Assembly: GCA_025617745.1 (NCBI GenBank)
Contig: CM046869.1
Coordinates: 7,800,668 to 7,864,667 of the forward strand
Length of the DNA stretch: 64,000 nucleotides
Source of the DNA: Heliocidaris erythrogramma
Taxonomy: Eukaryota; Echinodermata; Echinoidea; Camarodonta; Echinometridae
Reading direction: 5' to 3'
Part shown: one piece after another, positions 23,062 through 35,100 of the stretch
Layout: each line of letters opens with the position of its first letter
Position numbering within the stretch: position 1 is the stretch's first letter
The notes under the pieces: model-generated
Databases searched by the model: none
Told to the model about the DNA's origin: nothing
Seen by the model: only the letters and a program-made list of their open reading frames with translations
Translations under genes and position numbers: made by a program

Positions 23062-23192
23062 ATTTTGTGTAAAGATCTGACGTCATGGCGCAGATGAAAG
23101 ACATACCGACCTCAATACTTGTTACTGAAGGCCATGAAGTCAGAACGGGTGTGCTTTCACTCCTACAGAAAAAAGGCTTTAAGATGTTGCAG
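23062..23192 (+). CDS. PH/PDZ adaptor gene, exon 1 of the coding part (CDS from 23085)
   Basis: A pyrimidine-rich acceptor ending TTGCAG precedes 23062. ATG is at 23085 and the donor CAG/GTAAGG follows 23192, phase 0. It encodes residues 1-36, which include the first PH-domain strand (GVLSLLQKKG). The start is the first ATG after the acceptor and the next codons match a PH-domain entry, so I prefer it to the in-frame ATG four codons in. Confidence 0.8.
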
Positions 23193-26100
23193 GTAAGGTA
23201 CTCTCTCTATTAAAAAAAAACAAAAAACGAGTGATGCACTGACGAGACTCCCCGGGGGAGTAAAGATGTAGGGAGAATAGAGTGAAAATTCACTTTAGAG
23301 ATAACTCGATATTCACTCCTAAACAAGTGGTCACTAATGTGACTTCCGGGGGTTGAACATAGAGTGAACATTCACTCGTTTTTCTTTTAGAGAGGCAAAC
23401 GAAGTGAAGACGCGGTATTTGACAACCCCATCTCCTTTCGCAACTCCCTCTGACCCCCTCCCCTTTAAGAATGTCTTCATGATGTTGAGTATACTAGTCA
23501 TTCAATAGTAAATTGAAGGAAAGTATCTCGAAATAACTTTGAATGATAAACATATCAAGTTTTGGAATCAATGAATTGACTTAATCTTGTTCAATATCAT
23601 AATGAGTCAAAAACACTGATCAGGGATATGGGTTTATAAGACTTCACAATCATGGGAATAAAATGAATTTCGTATTACAAAGATCAAAATTTATTTTCCC
23701 ATTTATCAGTACTAGACCTTCTCTTTTAATAATTGCGTATCATGCTTATGTTTAGGCCTACTACTCTTTTTGGCCCGTTTGTCATTATTTTTAATATAAA
23801 ACTTAAAAGGACACTATTTTCGAATAGCCTGTCATTATGAAATCACAGTCATGACAGTTGTGCGGGGAACCCATACTGTCATCTCACCATTAAAAAAACT
23901 TAATTTACTGAGTGAATTGATCGAATGATTGCCTAACAAGTATAGGCCTAACAAGCTGGGCCCTGTTTCATAAAAACCGATTTTGAATAACAACTGCCAA
24001 TGTTTTATGACGAATCTGCTAACAGCCAATAAATGAAGTCATTTTAGTAGCTTATATCAGTAGCTTATATCAATTATCAGCTATTGATATCCATCATGTT
24101 GATAAAAAGTTTTATGAAAAAAAAGTTTTATGAAAAGGACTGTAGGTCTTCTGTTTTAAGGATCACAGCAAAGAAGCTCCTGCTTTTGGGATATCTGCAT
24201 TAATCCTAGTTTAGAATATGTGATCGATACCATTAGTATAATGTTTTGCCAAGGCCACAGCTATGACCATTGTACGAACTGTAATAGAGATACATACTTA
24301 GTAAAATAAACAGTTCCCAAGGGCGTATCCAGGATTGTCCGAAAAATGTGGGGAGGGCGTAATTTTTCCCAGGAAACTGACTTTGGGAATCCCGCCGGCT
24401 CTCATCAAGGCCTCTTACTGTGTTTGGGGATGGTAATGCGAAAAAAAGAAAGTAAATAAAAAAATTGAAAAGTAGTTTTTCTATGTATTCCCTCCCTCTT
24501 TGCAGTCCAGCGATTATGAACTAATCCCCCTGTACTGGCGACTGGTATCATACGCTGGACAAACGTACCTTCTTGGATACTCTAAGCAGCTTCCAGGTGC
24601 AAAGGCAACAAAGAAACTCTTGGTGAAAGGATGTTCAACTGAAATGAATCTTCCAGAGAAAGCGGTCGTGTCCGCGCACAGCAACGAAACGTTCTTGTGT
24701 ATACAATGTGGCGAGAAAATCATCTTTCTGAAGGCTGAAAGCAGGTGTGGTTCCAAATTGTCTGTTTCTTGATAAGTAGTATTAAGAAATACGTTGAGCA
24801 GTACTGATGAGTGTAGTCCGTTGCCAGATAATTCAACAGGTATTGAATCTTTACATCTTTACTGATTGGCATTAATCAATTAAAGGAGAATTAAGCTCAA
24901 AAAATAAAGACGATAGTGTTCAAAGGTGTTATTTATTGCTACTTGTTAGACTATATGGCTTCGCGTCAAAATATACGAGATCGATACGAATCAAGATTTT
25001 CTGTGCAAAATTTATCATCTGCTAGCAATATGTATCGTCTGCTAGCAGCACATGGGGGCTGCCATTTTTTTATGTGCACAAGAAGATTTTCTTAATCCAA
25101 ATGCTCAATTGCCTTTTTCAAAATTAAAAACCCATTTGAGATTAAAAATATAGAATAGATATGTCAATTTATTTCTAAACTGAAGATTTACTGATATATT
25201 TCCTATGAAAATCGATATTCGCTTAATATAAATCTATTTTCTCGATACTGTGACGTATGGGACGGAGCAAATTAATTCAAATTTTATGGATGCTTCTTCC
25301 TGGGCATCTATAGCGGCAAACTATGCATTCACCTGCTTTCGGATAATGGACTTGAAAAGTCAGAACGCGTGCTGCATATGTTATGTTCTGCTGTGTTTGG
25401 CAAACCCAAGAAAATAGATTTTGTTAAGCAAAACCAGACAATTTAAAAATATCATTATAAAGATTTATTTTTTATAATACATGTAAACACCCACTTTATA
25501 TTTTTCGTCACATATGGAATTTTAGATAATGAAGAAAATCAATTTAGGTCTTGGATTCAAAATATCTTCCTGACTGGAACATTTCTCAATGGTTCATGTA
25601 CAACTCCAAATCACCAAGAAAATGGCAGCCCCCATGTAAATGAGTAGGAGACGATACCGGGTGTTGGAATATCTTTATTTATACCCTTTTCTGATATCTT
25701 ATTAGAAAATGAATTTGGCCAATAAGTGGGAATATATTACACCTTCCAATATAAGTAAATTTTTAATTAGGGGTTAATTCTCCTTTAACTTCTTTGACTA
25801 TTGACTGTTTATCCTATATTGTGGAGCGCTAGGATTGTCAAGTCTGACACACATTTGCGCTATACAAGAACCCAATATTATTATTATTATTATTATTATC
25901 ATTATATACAAATATATATGACTAAAGGGTACATTAGGAGGACACACAACAATGCAGTTTATTCCGTCATAATAGCGCCCCCTACATTAGCGGGACAGTT
26001 GGTACATTATGCTTTATGTATATTTTTGTCATATGCCAAGTTAAAGAACACTGTATTCATGATGACGGAAAATGAATATGATAAACTTCAGTCAAACTGC

Positions 26101-29100
26101 TTTATATATATAAGCTTTGCATTTCGTAACATAGAACATTGACGCAAAGTTTTTATCATTACAATAGGAAAGTCTAAATTTATGACATTTTATTGATAGT
26201 GATTCAGAAAATCTAAATCAGCTTTTCCTTTGCAACCCTTATTCAGAAGGCAACGTAACAAATGGGTTGACGCAATACGCAGTGCCATCAAAGAACCAAT
26301 TTACTACTCGTCGACGCTTTCAACAACTAGTACAGATTCGTGGGATTCCTCTGATGTCCTCAGCGACGGTGATCGACTACAAGTACCGAAGAGTGTCAAC
26401 AACACCGCGGCCACTGCAGCTCGCCCAGGAGCAGACTTAAGGAGGATAAACATCTTCCCACCAGATCAGTTTCAGACTGCTTCTAACAGATCCTCAATGT
26501 CCTCCATTCTTTCTAGTGCTCAAGCCATGGAGCAGCAGAAGCGAAGATCCAAAGAAATGGTAAATATTCGAACTTTTGTGAAAATCCACTTGCCTTCAAT
26601 CTAGCATCGTAGCAAGGAGTAGTTACTACTACTACTATTACCACCACCGCCACCGATAGTAAAGGTGCTGCTGCTACTACTACTACTACTACTACTACCA
26701 AGGCATTAATAGGCAAGCTTGCATGGTAACTCCTTGCTGTTACTACTACTACTACTGCGACTACTACTGCTACTACTACTTCTATTATTATTATTACTAT
26801 TACTATTACTGCTACTATTACCACCACTACTACTACTATCTAAGTTTAGGGGTGCTCTAAACAAAATGTAGCATCTGACCATAGCGCTTACAAAATCAAA
26901 GATTTGAAGAGGAGCAAAAAAATAACACAGACTCATGAAAAATGTACATCACATTATTCTTGGGCAAGAAATACGTTTTAAGGGATCTTTGAAGGTGGCA
27001 AGACAAGTTATTTCTCTGATGCAAAATGGAATGTTGTTTCAAGTTTTTAATTAATTAATTAATTCATTTATTCCTGATATTTATACAGGGTAGCACATTT
27101 GGACCAATAGTGGTGGTCTTCCATGAGGTCCTGTTTGAAAACAGATATTAAGTAACAATATAAAATCATTACAGCAACAAAACAAATATACAGAAGATAG
27201 TTAAATATATTATCTGGTATCCTAGTAATAAACGGAAATTTTCAAAAACGTATTCGTACATAGCTCTAAAATCATTGATATATATACATTCGGTAATTGG
27301 TTTTTAAATGAGATGATAGGTCATCAAATACTTTTTGACATCCCCTCAAAATATAGTAGTATTATGAAAGCTCATAAACAAAGTAAAGAGATGATCTTTT
27401 TTCAGTATATATCCCCACTTGGGATACCAAAATGATATGTATTTACATAGAATATATTAAAACAATATATTAAAACAATTTATTAAAACAATACACTTTC
27501 ATTATACAGCATAATAATTGAGTATGTACATCATAAATACCAATTAAAGCATCAAAAACTATAATGGGTGGTGTTATACATTCTGTTTCAAAAGCTTCAT
27601 GTCATCTAAAAGTTTGTGAATAAAGAAGTAAATTTCATAGGAAAATGTATTTGAATAATTTTTGCAGCCGTTAATCAATATGCAACGTAAACGATATTCA
27701 TTTAAACGTTTTCTGCAGATAACAGAACTTTCAAATTATTTTTAAAACTGTTCAGTGTTGGTTATTTCTTGACAGAACTTTCAAGTTGTGCCATACTGTA
27801 ATCCTCGAAACCAAAGGACTGTGTTTGTATGTGTCCGTCCTAAATGTTGGTACACACAAGGTTGTCTTGTATTGTAACCATGTATAAATCTCTCTTTAAA
27901 TATATGGGTGCCATATCATGTATACACTTATACATCATCACTGCACGTCCAAACTGGGAACTGGCATCCATCCTAAACGCGTGAACATGACACTGGAGGA
28001 AACATCAAATCCTTCTCCCAACACTACACGAATGCAGCCTTTGTAAAATTTGAAATCTAGATAATGCATTTGTCGTTTCTGCAGGCTAACGGCGTGGCGT
28101 TTCAATCGCAACAGTCGCAACAGTCGACTATCCACTCTCTCAACTCGGATGACAGAATGCGATATCCATCCCAGCACGATCTTGATCCTCCCGAAATTTT
28201 CGTCGACGGGGCTGCTTTTGATGAAAACAACCTGCCCCGCATGAAATATCTCTCCTTATCGGAGTCCACAAGCATCGGCCATTCATATCTGCACGTCCAA
28301 GACACCATTCCGAAAAGGTTATACACGAAAATATCACCGGTGGATGCCCACCCACAGACATGACAGAGCTCTGCACTATAATCTTCATTGTGCTTGTTTT
28401 AAATATTGTTCATTTATTGTAGCTATATTATCTGCATTTGTATGTCTTCAGGAGGCTATTGCACTATTTTGGAAACATTTCTTTTTTTTCCATACATTTA
28501 CATTTAGAGTTTTGGGTTGTACCACTGCTTCACTTCTGTAGTTAGTAGCCATGTTCACTTGCCTTGTTATATCTTTGCTCCACATGTTAGTGCACAGCCT
28601 GCACGGTTGTCCGAGGTTACACAATGTAGGTGGTAGCCTAATAGCCTTTGTATATATTGTGTGTTCTTTTTCTTATAACACTACTGATTCATGTACTGCA
28701 CTTGTACATAATCTATGCCATGTTGTAACAGAACTTGTTGCAATCCAATCTGTAGTACAGATTTTGTTGCAATCCAATCTGTAGTACAGATGGCATAGAT
28801 TATATTTATGCAGACGATATTAAACTTTTGATTTCCTTTAAAGGGCCCGTGCAACCCCAAAACTAATATTTTGTTTTTCAAATATCTAGATATGTTTCAT
28901 AGATTTTTAAATGTTTTTTTTTCCAACCTCCTAAGCTCCACCCTAAAAAAAAAGCTCCAGATCTCATTCCTGCAATGACATATCAGCTGTTAATCATCAG
29001 TCAGCTACACTAACATTCTAGAAGAGACAGAGGAACTTCCCCCAGCTCAGCACATGCTCACAATAGAATTGCATGCTTTCAAACAATACCTCCTCATTAC

Positions 29101-32100
29101 CATTCTTTTCCTGGTGATGCTACAGCATGACATAGCAAATCCTATGTAGGCATTGTATGGTCCATTAGAACAGATGGTCATCTCTGTTAAATCTACATAC
29201 CACTGTCTCTCCATAGCTTACTAATGATTGACAGATGATGTCATTGCAGGAATGAGATCTGGAGCATTTTTGTTTAGGGTGAAGCTTAGCATGTTAGAGA
29301 AAATGATTTTTAAAAATCTATGAAACATATTTAGATGTTTGAATAACAAAAATATGAGTTGTATGCATCCCTGCACATCAACAGAAATCAACTTGCATTT
29401 GGGTTGCTAGGGACCTTTAACTAAGATCAATAGACCTGTTCACAATTATATTCAAATTTTACGCATACTTTTAAAAGAAAGGTGGTTCTTGACAACCTGA
29501 AAGCTTTCCAGGGGATTGTCATTCATAACAACAAGTAATGTATGTAAACTCGATTTATCCGCTGCGGAAAGGGCCGTTCATCGCCTTCAATCATGCATGG
29601 TTGATTTTCACGATTGGATGCTCACACGTTCTCTAAATCTGAGTTCATATAAATGTGAATTACTTATATTTGGTTCTAAAGTGCAGCTTAGTAAAATTGA
29701 TATTAATTGCATCTCATTTTCTGGCCACACAATATATTTGTCACAAACTTGTCGCAACCTTGGTGTTACATGTTTTACTCACATGTGACGATGTTTAATC
29801 AAATTTCAAATATCTGCAGATCAGTTATGTACCAATTACGTAATACCGGCTTTATTTGAAAGTATTTGTCCAAGTCTGCCACTGAAAAAAAATAGTTCAT
29901 GTCTTAATTTCCTCCCGTCTCGACTTTGGCAATGCCATTCTGTTCAATTTACCCCAAAATATTTTGTCCAGTCTTCAGAAGCTTCAAAATGCTGCGGCTC
30001 GCGTTGCTACTCTGATCTGTCCACCAAGCGTATCCATATCTTCCCTGTATTGCATTTGCATTCCCTGTCAAAGATCGCATTTTCAAAATTTTGTTGCTCA
30101 CTTTTCACTGCGTTCACGGTTCTGCTCCTCATACAATACCTCTTTAATTAAAAATTGTACACCTGCGAGATCTTTACGCTCATCAACTTCCAGGTCTCCT
30201 GTGATCCCTAAAGTCGCAAAAACTTGGGGGAAAGATCATTTGCCCACGCGTGTCCTAAATTAAGGAATATCCTTCCTGAAGACATCAAAAAGTCTAGAAC
30301 ATCTGATTCTTTTAAAAATCATGTAAAAACATTTCTGCTCAATTCTTATTTAATTCTACATGCGCCTTGAGCACTGCAAAGAGTAGATTTGTATGGCGCT
30401 CTATAAGTCACATTATTATCATTATTATTATTATAGACATTCCGGTTCAGATATAACATTCCAACAGCAGGAAGGCTCTTACGGTAGCAATGAACCCAAG
30501 TATGAAACTACTTACGAACCTGTGGCAGCGCACGATCCGGGAGATAGGCCTCCCCTCCGATCTCCTGTCGATGATAGCTGCTACATGCCTTTGGTGTTTA
30601 GTGATGACGACCAATCTTCTGTATCCTTTGTGTATAACCTTGGCATTCGAAAGGACGAGTATGACGAGTATGACGACACTGCAGCTCCTCCAGAACTTCC
30701 CGAGCGCGACTACCAGAACCCCGAGGACAAGGAAGGACTGACCAGGAAAAAATCGAGCAAGAAGACCCGTGCACGTACACTACCTCCGATCCCGGTCGAA
30801 CAAATGGCATCCATTGAGCGAGAGAAGACAGTTTGCTTGGAAACACAGTTTCAGAGGCAGCATCAGCTGACAGGAGCTAAGAAATCAGATGACAACAAAT
30901 GGAAAGCAATGCGCGGGGAAATGAATAGCAAGACTCGGGAAGTAGTGTCATTCCATGTTTACATTCAGTGAGTACCTTCCACTACGTACTATACATACAT
31001 TGCATATTATATCAGTAAACATTCCAATTCTAATTCCAAGAAGAGTTCATGGTAAGTCAATCACAATGGAATAAACTGGATATCATTTGATTATTTCAGA
31101 GTAATTAAGTGAGTACCAATTGATATCAAAGTTAAAGAGAAGATTAGAGTTCTGAGAAATGCAGAACGTAGTTTGTGAGCTTTCTCCCTCCTTTTATGTC
31201 AGTTTCGAATAACATGATAGAAAAAAATATCCCCTGAAAAAGAGTGCTCTGCAAATGCCCTGATTCTCGAAATATGACAAGAAATAGCAGAAGTGTTCTG
31301 GTCGAACACTGATGCCACATTTGTATGAAGTCCGATATACCGATTTCTATATGTGCAGTGCATGAATACCTTTCGACGAGATGGGGTCCATTTCTCATTT
31401 CCCATATCATTTTGATGATTCCAAATCCTAAGTATACACTTTGTTTTATGTAGACATGATCAGCCACTCCCAATTGCTTTGAGACAGTTTCTTTATCATT
31501 AATTATGTAATTTTTACTGTTTATTTTGGAAAACAGGAGGTTTAGGAGTGAGCTGTTTCGAAAAGATGGTGTCATAGTGGAAGTAGCCAAAACCGATCTC
31601 TCATCAGAAACCATCAGATTGGTCTGTATTGCTGACTGCATTTGGTAAGGAGCTGTCATTGATATCACTTTGAAAGTGATGGTGATTTTTAACCGTTATT
31701 AATATCAATATTATTTCGTCATTGTTAGTCATGATTTTTGTATAACGCTTTCTAACAATGACATTTTAAGAGACAGTGGCATAATGATAGTATACAAATA
31801 TTCACTGCTTTGAGGGGCACGGTTAAAATTATGGCCCGAGGTGAGCTCGCAACTGTGCTATGCCCCTAGACGACAGCCGAGGGGTTTAGCACAGTTGCAA
31901 GATCACCGAGGGCCATGGTTTTAGCCATGACCCGAAAAAAGCAGTCAACATTGGTTTTATATATTCATTGAAATTCATTTCAAAGACAGATGAAATACGG
32001 CACCGTGATCGAAATTTTGTTCGCTGTACATGTATGATTCCGGCCACGTATCTAAATTGCCATAGCTACGCGCGCGCGCGTGCAAAGACATAAATATGCA

Positions 32101-35100
32101 TTTTACGCGCGAGCAGAACTATGCCCGGTCAATATTTTTCACCATAGGCAGTCCGTAGTGAGCTTCATGCCCGCACATTCGACCAATCAGAGGCCTAGAA
32201 TCTAGACATGCGGTATATAATCACAATTATTCCCTTTAACACATGCACAAGAAAAGTATGAAATTGATATGCAATAATTATCTTCATCTTCGTTTTTATG
32301 GTTCCATTGATTATAATCAAATATATCTAAATTTCCGTTGATATTAAAGGCATTCGGATATTTTCTCTCAAAATGCTCGAGTTCAAAGGTTTTGAAACAG
32401 ATGTGGTTATTTCTTCAACGATATAGGGTTAGAGCTTGGGTTACGAATAATTTAGGCGGCCCTGTGGGAACGACGCCCAATTCATAGGCATAACTGCACA
32501 TAATCTTAAACATGTTAATCTTGAGACAGAAGAAATCCCTACGATCACTGGAAAAGAGCCAAAAATTACGTCTCCGCGACGTCTCTTGGAGACTAGCCGG
32601 GTCTGCGGGGACGCGGGGAAAAAAAATATGTTTTTAATAGACTTTTTCCAGTCGTATCCGCGACGTCGTGGAGACTAATTTTGTCCGCGACGTCTCCGAG
32701 ACCTGCTTGGGACCTACGCGTAGGATTGCGTATTGCTGAACCGCTTTCACTAAGGTGACGTCGCAGAGACGTCTCCTAGAGTCTAGCTGGGTTGCCGGGG
32801 AGTCGCGGGAAATTAAATCATGTTTAATTTTTGGGATATATTTTTTCAGTCTCCAGCAGGTCGCGGGAACGTCTCCTTGGTCTCCAGCAGGTCTCGGAGA
32901 CTTATCGGACAAAATTAGTCTTCGCGTCGTCTCCGAGACCTGCTGGAGACCCAAGGAGACTGAGGAGATGTTGCGGCGACGTCTTCGTGACACTGCTTGA
33001 CGTTGCTTGACATACTTATCTCATTGGCGGAGACGAAACCAAACAACGCTTGCGCTGTCACCAAGGCGACGTCTCAGAGACTTCTCTAGACAAGGTGACA
33101 ACCAATTCGCCCTGTAGTCACTGGGACGTCTCCGCAACCTTTAGGAGACCCATTTTTGTTTATTTATTCACGAATGTTTACATAGAGTGGCCTGAATCAG
33201 CGTAAAAACAAAACAAACAGACAAATTAAATAATAACATAACATAGTATAAAACAGAAAAATGCGGGGATAATGGCAAGATGTAAACACTTAAAATTGAA
33301 AACAGGCTGGTCTTCCTCAGGGCTCTGTTGGATTATTATTAAAAACATGCAATATTTGGACAGATCAAAAATATATGAAGGTATATAGAAGTTCAATTAA
33401 AAACGGATTAAAGAACATGTAAGGCGAAGCATATAATAAAATAAAAATAAATAAAGCATCACACTACACATGAGGGTCGATTTGAGAATAAGTAATTTTT
33501 TCATACGAACTTACTCAGATAACCAAAGAGAGTAGGAATATGTTTTTAGCTCACCTGAGCCTAAGGCTCGAGTGAGCTATTGCGATGGAAATTTGTCCGG
33601 CGTCCGTCGTCCGTCGTCCGTTAACTTTTTACATTTTCATCTTCTTCTCCAAAACCCATGATCGGAATTCAACCAAACTTGGTAGGAATTATCTTTAGGG
33701 GTAGGGGACCCAAAGTTGCTAAAATGGTACATGTGGCCCCCAGGGCGAGGGCCCCCAATTGTAAAAGCTATGTAAATTTCAAACATCTTCTTCTCCAGAA
33801 CCAGGCATAGCTCAGACTTGGTATTGTGTATGGAGATACCTCTATAGATGAAGAATGAATGTTGTTCATGAAATTTCTCTGAGTGGCCCTATAGGGGCCC
33901 TGTGGGGGTAACATACTGGAGGGGGGGGGGGGCGCTGCCAGGCAAAATGTACATTCTGATCTTCTTCTCCAAAACACATGATCGGAATTCAACCAAACTT
34001 GGTAGGAAACATCCTTAAGGGTAGGGGATCCAAACTTGGGGGCCCAGGGGGAGGGCCCCTAAGTGTAAAAGCTATGTAAATTTCAAACATCTTCTTCTCC
34101 AGAACCAGGCACAGCTCAGACTTGGTATTGTTTATGGAGATACCTCTATAGATGAAGAATGAATGTTGTTCATGAAATTTCTCTGAGTGGCCCTATAGGG
34201 GCCCTGTGGGGGTAACATACTGGAGGGGGGGGGGGCGCTGCCAGGCAAAATGTACATTCTGATCTTCTTCTCCAAAACACATGATCGGAATTCAACCAAA
34301 CTTGGTAGGAAACATCCTTAAGGGTAGGGGATCCAAACTTGGGGGCCCAGGGGGAGGGCCCCTAAGCGTAAAAGCTATGTAAATTTCAAACATCATCTTC
34401 TCCAGAACCAGGCACAGCTCAGACTTGGTATTGTGTATGGAGATACCTCTATAGATGAAGAATGAATGTTGTTCATGAAATTTCTCTGAGTGGCCCTATA
34501 GGGGCCCTGTGGGGGTAACATACTGGAGGGGGGGGGGGGGGCGCTGCCAGGCAAAATGTACATTCTGATCTTCTTCTCCAAAACACATGATCGGAATTCA
34601 ACCAAACTTGGTAGGAATCATCCTTAAAGGTAGGGGATCCAAACTTGGGGGCCCAGGGGGAGGGGCCCCCAAGTGTAAAAGCTATGTAAATTTCAAACAT
34701 CATCTTCTCCAGAACCAGGAATAGCTCAGACTTGGTATTGTGTATGGAGATACCTCTATAGATGAAAAATGAAAGTTGTTCATGATTTTTTTCTGGGTGG
34801 CCCTATAGGGGGTCTGTGGGGGTAGCATACTGGAGGGGGTGGGGCAAGTTGTCCGCCATCCATTAATATTTTACATTTTCAGCTTCTTCTCCAAAACCCA
34901 TGATTGGAATTTAACCGAACTTGGTAGGAAGCTCAGACTTGGTATTGTGTATAGAGATACCTCTATAGATGAAGAATGAAAATTGTTCATGTGCTATAGA
35001 GAACATGCACCAGATGTGAATTGATCCACCTCGGGTGAGCGTCGTGCCCCCTGGGTCTCTTGTATTATTAACATGCGTAAAGAATGAAATTGAGTTTTTA

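Noticed and set aside
24500-24505. Exon 2 as a separate gene starting at 24500
   Set aside because: The supposed start is TTG within the acceptor TTTGCAG; splicing from exon 1 gives a continuous PH domain.
26513-26936. Val- and Ser-rich minus-strand frames
   Set aside because: These are translations of a TAC/ACT microsatellite next to exon 3.
31144-31668. 174-codon frame on the minus strand
   Set aside because: It overlaps the plus-strand PDZ exon 31537-31644, has no recognisable motif, and its start lies outside any promoter-like context. The plus-strand exon has matching phases and fold.
33549-35042. Possible CRISPR-like array
   Set aside because: Units are about 305 bp with no short repeat/unique spacer alternation, and the genome is eukaryotic.
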